Source: Flectonema sp. DT1601 (lineage: Eukaryota; Euglenozoa; Diplonemea; Diplonemida; Diplonemidae). Taken from it: 64,000 nucleotides of DNA. This document shows, piece after piece, positions 18,380 to 30,500 of the stretch (its first letter is position 1; every line of letters starts with the position of its first letter). The notes beneath the pieces are model-generated. The model made no database searches and was not told the DNA's origin. It saw nothing but the letters and a program-made list of their open reading frames with translations. Position numbers and translations under genes: made by a program. The stretch lies in the NCBI GenBank assembly GCA_964019425.1, contig OZ025780.1, positions 204,001 to 268,000 on the forward strand. Direction: 5' to 3'.

Positions 18380-21036
18380 ACTACAACAGTGAAGACGATC
18401 TTTCAATGGTGAAGTAAAGTGTGGTGAGTTTATAAAAATAGCATCAAAAGTTCACTATATCCTTAACTGATGTCAAAAGTAATTAATGGTTGATGTTAAT
18501 ATTTTGAGTTATCTAATTTCCCCACAGCGAGCTGTGTGTGTGTGTTGTGTGTTTTGAAGCTTTTGGTTTCTCCGCGAGAATTTTCTTTTTTTTTCCCGCA
18601 GATTGCTTTTCTTGAAAAAAAAAAATAACACAATCTATTTCCCCCCCTATTTTTCCCATTTTTTTTAATACAATGTCCATAAACGTAGCAGCTTTCGTTT
18701 ATTTATTTTTTTTTTTTAATTTTAAAAAAGTGTTTTTGACAGCTTGTTTCGAGCTATAGTTTCTGTGTTCACGAAACTTACTACACTGGTGACTGAATGT
18801 CATAAGGCACCACCCCCTTCCGACATCAGTGGGTATCACTTTATCAGGGACATTGCTTGAGGGAGAGTTTTTGTTAAAGCAGATGGTTTTTTTTTTTTTT
18901 TTTTTTAAAATTATTCTTTGAATAAACTAATAAGCAGAACCAGTCGCATACGGACCCGTTCCAACGAACCTATAGATGGAATTTATCGTATTGTTCTGTT
19001 GGATACTGGAGCTTCCTTAAATGGTCGTACGTCGGTGTCTTGTGGACTGAACTTATTTTAAGAAATAATATTATAACTTACAACAACAGACCCATCCGTT
19101 TTTCAATTTTTTTTTTTTTTTTTTTCTCCTCGAGGAATTCTCTTTTGTCTGTCTTGCTCAAAAGTGATTTTTGCCAAGTAAAGTTGTATCTTCACGTGAG
19201 TGTGTTCCTGGAGTTTAACTTCCTTGGCGTCGATACACAAAAAAAAATAGTTCTCCGTTGTCTCTACGCCTTTAGGTATTTACATAGAGGATATCTAAGT
19301 GCTATGAACTCCTGTCGCGGGAGGGAAAAAAAAAAAAAAAATAATAATCTTTCCTTTTATACAGTTCCATATATCAGATCTTCTAAAACCTGATTTCTTT
19401 CCTCATATTATTAAATATTGCAACACGTTAACGTGAATCCCCAATTCTTCAATGACGAGGGAGGGGTAACGGGGTTTAGAATTACTCTTCGACGAGACTT
19501 CCTTTTTATCGACGCTTTGTCATAATGGATTTTTTTTTTTTTTTTTTTCCGCCTTCCTTAAAAAAAAATTACAAAAGCAGCCTGTGTACCCACCTCTACC
19601 CAACAAAAAGAGTACTCAGATTGTTCCTCCTTCCGTAATCTCTATTTCACATTTTTTCCTTATTTATTTTCTTATCGAACTCTTGTTTTAGTGACCTGTA
19701 TGATTGTTACAAGTCTTCTATATAGGTTTGTTTTACAGCTACTACTTAGTGCGTTTTTATAAGATAAAATCGTTAACGTCAGTAGTAACTTATTCATATA
19801 TAAACAAAGCAGCACTTGATCAGTCGTCTGATTTTTTTTTGTCGTAAGAAGTAGTGTGATGGATATTTCTATATCATTTTAAAATGAATATTTAACTTCT
19901 CAATTCCGCTTCCCAACCTTTTTACATGGCAACCATGTTTGGCCGAACCCTATTTTTAGTTTTAGCCAGTTTCATGTTGCACGTTTAAGTACTGCATGAA
20001 GTTAACCCTCCTATCGTTTTGCGTTGTATTTTTTTTTCCCCTTATTCTTTCAGTTTTGGTAATTTATTTTTTGGTTTTTCAGTTTAGGTTTAAAGCTTCA
20101 CTTTTTTTTCCCTTCTTTTTTTTTTCCATAGAATTCTTTCTTCTGGTTAGAATTTTATTGTATTTTTGTGTGAAAAAAAAAGGTTTTGGTTTTTTGAGGG
20201 GAAACAAAAAACAAAAAAAAAAAAAATTGGGAATTCGCCTCCACCATTTTTTCCTATCGTTTGCTCGAAGAGAAAAAATGGGGAAAAAAAAAAAAAAAAA
20301 AAAAAAAGATAAAAACAAATAAGGAACAAATAAGGAATTGGCGGAGTATATTGTGAACTGTTTTTTTTTTTCTTTCTTTTTTTTTGTTTTTTATAAATGT
20401 ATTCAGAACCAGGTACCTTAAAGCTGTACCATAACAATCCTAATTAGACAACTGGTTCTAATTACGTTGATGTTGACTCGTAGCACTAGATTGCTGTATC
20501 AGTGATACACAGTACGCAATGTATTGAACTTAAAGCGAGTCTAAGCGAACTCTCCATCAGCTTTATCAGTAGTCAGCATTCTTGTTTATTTTCCCTTTCT
20601 TCTATTGCCAATTGTAGATGATGCAATCCTGTGTCATAGCAGTAGTTATTTCTTAAAGAAGGAAACCATTGTGGTTAAGGGAACATTATAACACCAAAAC
20701 AGGTAAGGTAGTATCCTGCTTTACTTAGAAAGGGATGATTTTAAAAAAAAAAACAAGAAAACGTCTTTTCTCTTTTTCTTCTTTTTTTTTCTTCTTTCTT
20801 TTTTTATATATTATCTGCGTGTAAGGTCAAGGTCGGTACCTACAAAAAAAAATAAAATTAATTTGGACGTAATAATTGAAATGCTCCCCTTTTGAAGCAT
20901 CATTCTAGTCCTGTTGCTTAATAAGTGAATAAAAATTACTATTTTCACATCACTTTTTTACGACAGACATTTGGCATTGAAATAAAAAGATTTATTTATA
21001 TAAATTAATAATCTAATTCATTACAACCTCCAGGAG
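18380..21036. other. 2.7-kb spacer, no gene seen
   Basis: AT-rich with many A and T runs. No open frame has ordinary amino-acid composition. The sequence just before 21037 (ctaattcattacaacctccag) looks like the end of an intron. A candidate donor aaaacag|gtaagg at about 20706 would give a ~330-nt 5'-UTR intron; this is only a possibility. Confidence 0.4.
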
Positions 21037-22829
21037 ATGAAGTCTACAATGATGCCGCGCTACAAGGACCCTCCTTCGGCAAAGACTTATCGCTCGAGTC
21101 GATTCGAAGACGTGCACGACGTATGTCAGAATTAAGTTATTCCCCTTATCATGTCAATAAGATCTCAAAACAAAAAAGTATAATAAAGAAACAGGTTGGT
21201 CCACCTCCTCAACTGATGTCGAAGGTTTCTCCTTCGATAAGTTCAGCATCGCCGAGTCAAAGATCGCCGAGTCGGAGATCTCCAAGTCGGAGATCGTCAA
21301 GCAGAAGATCACCAGGTCGGAGATCACCACCACTGTCTGGTAGTAGAAAGTTAAAACCGAGAGTACTTCCTTGGCAACCAAAGATGGGATGTAAAGTTAG
21401 AAGAAATCCTCAATTTTGGAAATGGGGGAATCAAGATGGAGGTGGTAATGGAGTGGTCACTTCTATTGACATCACAAGTGGTTGGGTCGTAATTCAATGG
21501 GATCACAATGGCTCTATCGACAAGTATCGATGGGGAGCTGAGCAGGCTTACGACATAGAACCTGTTGCTGCTGTTCTTACAGTTCGTGGAGAGATTCATC
21601 TTCCTGGAATTGAAGGACTCATCCTCGATAATAAAAGTAGGAACATCCTTCGAGACAGAGCCACTCACGATTTATCCCTCTCTTATGAACGACCGTATTC
21701 AACAATTGAAATCGAGTTCATAAAAATAGATCAAAATAACATACTCGTCGGGTACACAATCGACCCAAAGACTAACGATGACGCGTATCACATTGAAGCT
21801 CGTGGTAAGTCATTAATTGATAGAAGAGAGTTGAGATTAAGATCATTTATAATAGAATTGGTAGAACATGGTGACAGTCCTTATGTTGTTGATGAATTTG
21901 ATTGTATTTGGAATAGGTGTTGGTGTGAGGCTCAGAGAGCTGCTCGAGTTGTGTCGTCGGCAAAACAAACTCCAACAACGGTGGCAGCTATCCCGAGTCC
22001 GCAACCAAATTTTGAACAGCCACATTACATTCCTGACTATGAAGTGTTTAATACCGTGAGAACTCCATCTCCAGTCAGATCAATCTCACCCAAGAGAGTA
22101 GCACTCTTACCACCTCCACCACAAGCATTAGTTGTGGACTTACCAAAGGTATCTGTTGTGGGTACTCGTGAGTCTATTCCTGTGGAGGTGTTTTGTGGTT
22201 CTAAGATTCTCAAAATTACGTTATCAGGAAACCTGTTTGAGCTACCGATAACTTCAATAAAAGCAACTCTCCAACCATACACTGGATTCCATGGTCCTTT
22301 TAACTTATTACTTGATGACAAACTACTTCATGACAGTGATACAGTAGCTGAGTCAGGTATTATGCCAGGTGCTCAATTACATGTTCAAATACCACAGTCA
22401 GCTACTGTAGAAGTTATGGGAGTTGAGAGTGTTTCACTTCCAGTTCCGGTTCCGGTTCCAGTACCGGTTTCAGTTCCTGTTTCAGTTCATCCTATTCAAA
22501 TCTACCAGCCGGCACTTCCTCCTGCCAGTGTTGTGACTGCTCCTCCTCCGTTGGTGATACCTGCAAATTCACCAGATCAGATTTCAAGTTTTTCTGCCAC
22601 ACCAGTAACAGACTACTCCCCTGCGCTTATTAGTGAAAAACAATTTCCGTCTGCTAACGCAAGTGCAACTGCTGCTGCTGTTGCTGCTGCTCACAGAGCG
22701 TCAACTCCACCACCGCGAGTTACTTCTCCGTATCAGCGCAGTACCAGATCTGAATATGTGCAGCAGCATCAACAGCGAATGGGAAATCCTGAAGAAGCCC
22801 ACCCACGCATGATGTCATTGTTTACGTAG
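21037..22829 (+). CDS. MIB/HERC2 and ubiquitin-like domain protein
   Basis: Two exons: 21037-21120 (28 codons) and 21195-22829, with a 74-nt GTATGT...CAG intron. The product is 572 aa. After a Ser/Arg repeat region (about 38-78, SPSRRSPSRR type) there is a MIB/HERC2 domain (about 92-152) with the signature WKWGNQDGGGNGVV, GWVVIQWD and YRWGAEQAYDIEPV. A region of unknown fold (153-280) follows. A ubiquitin-like beta-grasp domain lies at about 358-428 (FNLLLDDKLLHDSDTVAESG), followed by a Pro/Val-rich linker and an Ala/Ser-rich tail. In Mind bomb and HERC2, MIB domains bind substrates of ubiquitin ligases, but no RING or HECT domain is present here. An adaptor role is inferred. A frame starting at 21123 inside the intron also stays open, so the first exon could be missed. 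Confidence 0.82.
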
Positions 22830-23145
22830 ACTTCAAATGCACTATAATTGGCCGTCTGTTTTTTTTGTTATTTTTTCGTAGTTGGTTTGTTGGAGCCAAC
22901 GTAGATTGTAACCACCCTTTTTTTCTTTTTTTTTTTTTCTCTCTCGTCTTTTTCTTCGTTTTTCCCGTCTTCCATCTCCCGTATGTACTATTTAGTCTTT
23001 TTTAATCTTCCTGCGTGAGCAGGAGGAGAGAAAGAAAATAAAAGAAACCAGAACTGTTTACTTTGCTTCAATACTATCATTTTACTGAGTAGTTGTTGCA
23101 GTGAATCTGTACACTGTTTAAGTGTATTCAACGAAAGTCGCCGGA

Positions 23146-23179
<34 letters not shown>

Positions 23180-23415
23180 GCCTTTGCTAAAAGCAAGCGT
23201 TGAACAATATCCTCCACACGATCTCATCTAAGATGAGAGCCCCCGCTACTCCTGTTAAATGACTTGTATTGTGTACTAAACACTACCAGAAAAAAAAAAA
23301 AGAAAAAAAAAAAAAAAGAAACGAGAAAGGAATAATAAGAAAAACTATTTTCTTACTCCGAACACTTTGTATCGTAATTAAGGAAAGTTGTATTTATTTA
23401 GTACTTTGCTTTTTA

Positions 23416-23455
<40 letters not shown>

Positions 23456-23572
23456 AATTTCCTTTTCTCCCTGTTGTACTGTAATTATGTTGTTTTTTTT
23501 TCTTTTTTTTATGTTGCTCCTTTTTTTTCTCCCCCCCATGAAAATTTAATTTTTGCAAACTGACGCAGTGAG

Positions 23573-23605
<33 letters not shown>

Positions 23606-24297
23606 CAAATATCGAACTTCGAGTAACTAAAGTGATCCGAAACGGAATATTACCAACTTGCTGCTTCTTTGTTTCCCCACCCATACTACTACAACTGCAT
23701 TGTAATTATGTCAGTTTGCACACACAGAAAAAAAAACTGTATTCCCAAAATTCTATTCCTTTTGATACAAGCAATCAAATATTGGTCCTGCCCTTCCCTT
23801 TTTCCTTTTCCTTTTCCTTTTTTTTTTTTTTTAAAATTGAAAAAAAAAAAAAAAGAAGAAGAAGAATAGGGGGAGGGGAAGGGTTTGTTTTTTATACCAT
23901 AATTATAATGTTTGCAGTTTATTTTCCAGTAGTATCGGAAATTATGTCCCATTTCCCGGAGATTTTTTTATGCTCTGGAGACATACAGTGACAAGGTGGT
24001 TTTGTGATTATTTTGTCTACGTCTTTTCCCCCCCTTCTTTAACCAGGAAGAATGCACAGTGTATACCCACACTAACATTACCTTTTAGTCAACTGTATCT
24101 CAGAACTAATGTTAAATTATCGTTATGTTGTTTTATGATACAAAACATTTGTATTTTACGTACAAAATCAAACAGTTTTCCCCCTTCTTTTACCCAGGAA
24201 GAGCACTCAGATGTCAACCTGTAATCAAAAAAATCCATAGAATCCTTAGAAAAACACGATCTATTTAAAAAAGGTAATTATATTAAAAAAAAACATA
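22830..24297. other. 1.5-kb spacer with very long T run
   Basis: No gene. It contains a T run of more than 30 bases at about 23420-23453 and several A runs of more than 20. A polypyrimidine motif with AG (cccccttcttt..accaggaaga) occurs twice, near 24032 and 24180, about 148 bp apart. It may be a short direct repeat or two 3' splice-like sites. Confidence 0.4.
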
Positions 24298-25515
24298 ATG
24301 TATGCACGAGGATGTGCTTCTCGTGGTCGTCGTTATAATGGATCTGGTCACAAGGGTGGAAAAGGACAGAGTGTTTTGGAACCAACTGTCTGGGTGTCAG
24401 GTGAGGAGAGACCGTTTTTACAAAGCACGCTTGGAGTGAATGGTGTGAAAGGATTCTTATTTATAAAGACTTGGGGGTTAATCGAATTTGATAACATTCA
24501 TCAAGCTAATGAATACCTCTCTGACTATGATGAACAGTTGATTAAGAAATTATCAAAAACACCCATAAAAGGGAAGTCATTTCTTCCACCGAGGAGTGAA
24601 GGTGAAATCGACCGAATACTCTTATGTGTTATAATTAATATTCCATTTTCAGATACGATTTTACAAAAATATCTTCCTGAAAACGGAGGTAAGTATTATT
24701 CGGCTGAACGAGGTAGCACTGTTGTAGAGTTTAAATCAATAGAATACGTAAACCGAGCAATTCGTCTTCTTGGTGCCACTAGATGGAGCAGTATACCAAA
24801 AAGAGGAAAAGCTGTTTCTCATCACTATCACGAAGTCACACCTGTTGCTTCTGGTGTGTCTATTGTGAGAGTAGAATCTCAAAATCGACTGCAATACGAA
24901 GTAGGACAACTCTTATGTGATATAAATAAAGATGTTTCTAATGGAAATAACACATACATCGGATTCGATACTGAATATTGGAGGAGAATTAAAGGTCATC
25001 CCGGCACACTTTGCCTCATTCAACTTCACATTGGAAATCAAGACAACGGAAGGACGCTACTCATAGATGTTATTTCATTGAAGGATGTTTCACTTTTAAA
25101 GAAAATATTTTTACACCCGAATTGTTTATTTCTTGGATACAGTCTTGCTCAGGATATTGAATATTTGGAACAGTATGAAATGCGTCCTTCAAATGACAAC
25201 ATAATCGATATACAGATACCAGCTGGATCAGTTGGTGGGTACGTGGGTCTTATTGACAATGAACTTGGCGTCAAACGTAATAAAGTACAGCAACTTAGAA
25301 ATTGGAAACGTCGTCCAATGGATGAAGAGTCCTGGGAATACGCTGCGAGTGATGTAATTTATTTATATGATTGTTTTAAATCTGTATTTGAGAGAGTCGG
25401 AGGTGATCCGCTGACTTTTGGAAGACCAAAACCAAAAAAAAAAAAAAAAAATCTGAAAACAAATCAGAAAACTACCGCGGGAAAAAACCCTCACGAGGCA
25501 GATGGAGGTAAATGA
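24298..25515 (+). CDS. DEDDy 3'-5' exonuclease domain protein
   Basis: 405 aa. A Gly/Arg-rich N-terminus (GCASRGRRYNGSGHKGGKG) suggests nucleic-acid binding. Residues ~102-157 resemble an RRM-like beta-alpha fold (LLCVIINIP ... STVVEF). The exonuclease domain spans about 215-375: Exo I FDTEY (D224, E226), Exo II LGYSLAQDIEYL (D286) and Exo III YAASD (Y348, D352). All four metal-binding acids and the DEDDy tyrosine are present, so catalysis is likely retained. The nearest relatives by pattern are the EXD1/EXD2/WRN-exonuclease and RNase D group. The C-terminus is Lys-rich, encoded by an A run. The next gene begins 69 bp after the stop; splicing the two together brings an immediate stop, so they are separate. 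Confidence 0.87.
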   Translation: MYARGCASRGRRYNGSGHKGGKGQSVLEPTVWVSGEERPFLQSTLGVNGVKGFLFIKTWGLIEFDNIHQANEYLSDYDEQLIKKLSKTPIKGKSFLPPRSEGEIDRILLCVIINIPFSDTILQKYLPENGGKYYSAERGSTVVEFKSIEYVNRAIRLLGATRWSSIPKRGKAVSHHYHEVTPVASGVSIVRVESQNRLQYEVGQLLCDINKDVSNGNNTYIGFDTEYWRRIKGHPGTLCLIQLHIGNQDNGRTLLIDVISLKDVSLLKKIFLHPNCLFLGYSLAQDIEYLEQYEMRPSNDNIIDIQIPAGSVGGYVGLIDNELGVKRNKVQQLRNWKRRPMDEESWEYAASDVIYLYDCFKSVFERVGGDPLTFGRPKPKKKKKNLKTNQKTTAGKNPHEADGGK

Positions 25516-25584
25516 TGGTAATCCTTCTCTCTGAATATGAGTGAACTCATCTTCTTAGAGAGACGACCAGTCTACTATTTTTAG

Positions 25585-27006
25585 ATGACTGATTTTATTC
25601 ACATACACCGAAATCAAGTATTTTTTTTTTTTTTAAAAAAGTTAATTTTCTATTCCTTTCAAACCATTCAGAACTTACTACAAGTACATGACACGATGAC
25701 AGACGACCATTCGTTTTCAGGAAACTCAAAGGCTGAATGGAGGGCGATTGTAATTAAATTTTATGAAACATATAACCCGGAAAAATTAAAAGATGTCGAC
25801 GTGATTATGAAAGAATTTGATGGAAGGTATGCTGCTGTACTTTTGAGAGACGGGGAAAACACATCTGTAATGATGATTCATACAAAAAAAAAAAAAAATA
25901 AAAAAAAAAAAAACAGAGAATCAGAACTCCTTCAAGAATTAGTCAACAAATACAACGTCCGAACTCAAGTTGTTGTTAATGAAGTTTCTGAGCATTCACC
26001 AACTCCAAGTATAGCTAGTCAGCATTTTATTGGTAACAGTACTATTGGTAGTATACCTCAACAACGTGTGAGTGTTCTATCAGACAGATCGAGTGTCGCA
26101 TCTGATGGATTAAGAACACGACTTCACCGGCTAAGACAACATCATCCTCACGCCGATGAAGGTGAGCTTATGATTTCTGCTGTTGAGCAACAACGTTCAT
26201 GGAGGAATGCTATTATTAGATTTTATCAAGAACATCAACCATCAAAACTAACCAGTATTAATGATATATTTAATGAATGTGATGGTGAAGAAGAAGCTTT
26301 GTATAATTTAATTGTTTCGAAATACAAATCAACTTCAAATTTATCAACAAAACAACACAACACAATACCTCAACAAACTCAAGTAAGAAATGCTGTAACG
26401 CAATGCATGGGATCTGCGACAAGTCAGATGGTACTTCCGACTACTCCTCTCACAACACAATTGGATATCACCGGAGGTGAGGTTGTTGGAATAGACGACA
26501 TTGGTGATCAATTAGAATGGTCTGTTTTAGTTGTATTGGAACAAGAAGAGAGAATGAGAGGAATATTATCAAAAATATCTCAAAAAGGAGGGGATCCGAG
26601 AATATTAAAAGAAACAGCTGATCGACTGATGAACATCAACAGAGAAGCGAACGCGATTAGGAAATTATTTGATTCTCAAGTAGAACAACCTCCTCCTCCT
26701 GTTGTCATTTCATCATTACCACCACCACCGATAATTGGAGGGGGAGGATATCGTGATAGAGCTTCTACGTCTCCTCCGATGGTGACACCATCATCATTTG
26801 CTGTACCGTTGGGAGCGGCGTCTCCTTTTGTACGTCGTCGTTCTGAATCGTCGTCACCGAGTTTACAGCGACATTTGATATCACCACCAGCACCTCTTCC
26901 ATCTGATACTCTCGGAGTTAATACTCAAGCACTTATCGACGCAGTCAGTGCTCTTCAGAAGAAGGGTGTCACTATGCCATCACCTCAGGAACTTCGACTT
27001 CATTAA
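25585..27006 (+). CDS. protein with two FYxxYNP helical repeats
   Basis: Three exons: 25585-25617, 25672-25826 and 25917-27006. The introns of 54 and 90 nt are both multiples of three and lack stops, so the unspliced frame is also open. Removal is supported because it deletes poly-Phe and poly-Lys stretches and rejoins the first repeat. The spliced product is ~425 aa. Repeat 1 reads IKFYETYNPEKLKDVD, then EFDGRESELLQELVNKYN. Repeat 2 reads IIRFYQEHQPSKLTSIN, then ECDGEEEALYNLIVSKYK. A helical region (EEAMER-like, EQEERMRGILSKIS) and a Pro-rich tail follow. The motif is widespread in protist proteins of unknown function (from memory) and also occurs in the tail of the 16171 receptor. There is no membrane segment; the product is probably cytosolic. 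Confidence 0.8.
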   Translation: MTDFIHIHRNQVFFFFLKKLIFYSFQTIQNLLQVHDTMTDDHSFSGNSKAEWRAIVIKFYETYNPEKLKDVDVIMKEFDGRYAAVLLRDGENTSVMMIHTKKKKNKKKKNRESELLQELVNKYNVRTQVVVNEVSEHSPTPSIASQHFIGNSTIGSIPQQRVSVLSDRSSVASDGLRTRLHRLRQHHPHADEGELMISAVEQQRSWRNAIIRFYQEHQPSKLTSINDIFNECDGEEEALYNLIVSKYKSTSNLSTKQHNTIPQQTQVRNAVTQCMGSATSQMVLPTTPLTTQLDITGGEVVGIDDIGDQLEWSVLVVLEQEERMRGILSKISQKGGDPRILKETADRLMNINREANAIRKLFDSQVEQPPPPVVISSLPPPPIIGGGGYRDRASTSPPMVTPSSFAVPLGAASPFVRRRSESSSPSLQRHLISPPAPLPSDTLGVNTQALIDAVSALQKKGVTMPSPQELRLH

Positions 27007-27578
27007 AAAAAACTATTCAACTTTTTATCTTAGTTTGTGTTGTTGAACTCGTAGTGAGTAAAACAACACGCTGATTAGTAAGTTTGAAGAGTTGATTGTC
27101 GGAGGGAGAAAGAAGAATGCAAGCCTTCCAATGTTTCACTGCTACGATTATTAAATATCCTTCTTACATAACGATTCTATGAGACAACTGGTATCGTTGT
27201 TAAAGTGGCATTTCATAGTTTTTCCCTTCAATTTGTAGAGCCCCTTTTTTTGTAGTATTCGTTATGGTTATGCCTGACAGGTATTATGTATATTTCTTAC
27301 CTGTCAAAAAAAAAAAAAAAAAAAAGCAAATCCAGTTTAGCGTGTGTGGTCAATCGTAAAAACGACCCGTTTTTGTGAGAAATAATATTGTGATTTGCGA
27401 AACTAGAACATGCACAGACCCCCAACAACGTTGCTAAAAAAAAAAACAATGTTTTTATTTTTTTATAACAGGAACAGAACCGACATAGTGTGTCAGTATG
27501 AACCTTGTCTAAAATAGTTTTTTATGGAACCGAACTTTAAATTGTACATCACCACACTCACAGTGTACATATGAAACT
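27007..27578. other. intergenic, nothing recognised
   Basis: AT-rich spacer with an A run at about 27307-27325. Two 3' splice-like sites (ending 27471 and 27563) precede the next start. Confidence 0.4.
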
Positions 27579-30500
27579 ATGCGTTTAGTGTTGTTTTGGA
27601 TAACTTTATTAAATTTATCAAACGGTTGTACAATTGATTTATCCTCAGGAAGTGGGTCTTATACTTGTCAAAGCGGACAGTCTTGTAACTCGTGTGAGAT
27701 TTCTTGTGGAGCTTCTCAAAACTGTGCGATCACTTGCACAGATGGTTTCTGTGATGACACTATCATTCACTGCGGAGAAACTGGTACTTGCGAGTTAACT
27801 TGTTCTGAAACTAATTCCTGTCAACAAACAACATTGAGACAAACATTAACTGGAGAGACTACAGTGTCTTGTTCACAAGGAGCTTGTCCTACTTCACTTT
27901 TAATTCAACATCGAGTTGGTGGTACTTCGGAAGGATCTCTTTCAGTAAGTTGTTTACAAACCTCGTCATGTCTCGGAGTGACTATTACCTGCCCTGAGTC
28001 ACCAGGAGATTGTAATATCATATGTCAAAGTGTTAGTAGCTGTACTGGTATTTCTGTAACTGGTTCTACAAGTGGAGTGATGAATGTGAGATGTTCTGCA
28101 AGAACATCCTGTGACGGCGCTCAATTAACTTGCCCAGTAGCAGCAGACTGTGACATCAGTTGTACGGCTAAAGACTCTTGTTCAGGATCGACATTCACAT
28201 GTCCAGAAAGAGATGGAACTTGTAATATTATTTGTTCAGCGAAGACTGCGTGTGATGGTACTACTTTATCACATCGTAACACAGGTAGTTCTGGTTCAGT
28301 TAACTTACAATGTTCTGCCAATCAGGCTTGTCAAGGAATGAATTCTAACTTTGAAGGAATTTCTGATGTTATCGTCTCATGCACAAGTTCATCATCATGT
28401 TCTCAGTCAACACTTGACTGTTCTTCTGTTACGAATCGATGTTCAATTACCTGTTTGTCTTCAAAGGCTTGTCAGACGGCTACCATAAACTGTCCCGCAG
28501 CTGTAATTCCTAACAACTGCGTGTTGAGTTGTACTTCGAGTAAGGCGTGTTATCTGACTGCCTACTCAGGTGTTTTCTCTCCAGTTTGGTGTGGTCAGAA
28601 TGCCTGCAGCAGTGCTCTTCTTCTTGAGAGTTATGTTTTGACCACATCAACTAATAGTCCTCCAGCTGTGCCAACTACTGCAGTGCCAACCGCAGTGCCA
28701 ACTGCCGTTCCGACTGTCGTTCCGACTGCCGTGCCAACCGCCGTCCCGACCACCGTTCCTACTGCCGTTCCGACCGCCGTGCCAACTGCTGTGCCGACTG
28801 CCGTGCCAACCGCAGTGCCAACTGCTGTTCCGACCGCAGTGCCAACCGCCGTTCCGACCGCAGTGCCAACCGCCGTTCCGACTGCTGTACCGACTGCCGT
28901 GCCAACCACAGTGCCAACTGCTGTACCAACTGCCGTGCCGACTGCTGTTCCGACCCCAGTACCAACTGCCGTATCAACTGCTGTGCCGACCGTTGTGCCA
29001 ACTGTCGTACCAACTGTCGTACCAACTGCAGTTCCGACTGCTGTCCCGACCGTTGTGCCAACTGCCGTTCCGACCGCCGTTCCGACCGCCGTACCAACTG
29101 CCGTACCAACTGCCGTACCAACTGCCGTACCAACTGTCGTACCAACTGCCGTACCAACTGCCGTACCAACTGTCGTACCAACTGCCGTACCAACTGCCGT
29201 ACCAACTGTCGTACCAACTGCCGTACCAACTGTCGTACCAACTGTCGTACCAACTGTCGTACCAACTGCCGTACCAACTGCCGTACCAACTGCCGTACCA
29301 ACTGCTGTACCAACTGCCGTACCAACTGCCGTACCAACTGTCGTACCAACTGCAGTTCCGACTGCTGTCCCTACCGTTGTGCCAACCGCCATGCCAACTT
29401 CTGTCCCGACCGCCGTGCCGACTGCTGTGCCAACCGTTGTGCCTACTGCTATTCCGACTGCCGTTCCGACCGCGGTTCCAACCGCAGCGCCGACCGCTGT
29501 TCCGACTGCTGTGCCAACAACACTGACCTCCGTACCAACCTCAGTAACGACCACGTTGTTGACTGCAGTGCCAACAGCTTTGCCCTCCGCGATACCCACC
29601 ACACCACCAACTTTGGCGCCCTTTCTTGTGACAATTCCTACGCCGACTGCACCGCCAACCACTCAGCCGCCTTCGTCAGCATCACCAACACTGCCGCCAC
29701 CAACCGCGACACCTGCCGATCAGCAAACTGTGATCCCATCTGCGTCACCTGTTGTCATCACAACTAGTCCTACAGCTAGCCCAGGGGAATCTTTATTTTA
29801 TGAGAGTCAATCACCCATTACTACACCTCCAACTATTTCACAGCAGACTTCATCACCTTCTAACCTTTCCTACTGTTCTGACTACAGTTGTGATATTGGA
29901 AAGGTGAGAGAAGACTCTGTTTGTGATTCTGTATTTGGATGTACAGACCTAGTCTGCTGCTCTGTCAGTTGCAGTGATTCCCCCTGTGATAATAATATTA
30001 ATTGTGTTGATGATGTGAACACAAATAGTTTTAAGTGTAATTGTCTACCTGGTTTTATAGGATTGAAATGCCAACTAACTGACTATTGCTATCCAAAGCC
30101 TTGTTTACATGGAGGTACCTGTGAGATAGATTTATCTCAAGAAGGGTATTTATGTCACTGTATCAAAGGATTCTCTGGAGACGTCTGTCAGACAAATCAA
30201 TTGCCCTGTCGTGTTAACGTTTGTGAGAATAATGGAACTTGTATTGAAGAACTCTCTGAAAATATTACTTCGTGTGTCTGTTTGGAAAGTTTCACGGGAT
30301 CTGTTTGTGAAAGAGTGAATGAGTGTATTCCAAACCCATGTCTGAATGACGGCTATTGCTCTTTAGGAGACTCTTCAGGTTTTTCGTGCGACTGCATAAA
30401 CCAGTTTACTGGTCCTCTTTGTGAAGTTAACAATCCGTGTAATCCCAATCCATGTCGTAATAATGGATCGTGTGAAAATCATGTAAACAGTTTCCTCTGT

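Noticed and set aside
25509-25584. Splicing of the exonuclease gene into the YNP-repeat gene
   Set aside because: A gtaaat donor and a tttttag acceptor exist, but joining them gives an immediate stop; two separate genes is simpler.
28631-29662. Antisense ORF of 343 codons, plus other frames across the PT repeat
   Set aside because: It exists only because a 12-nt repeat keeps several frames open; its VGTAVGT product mirrors the sense repeat.
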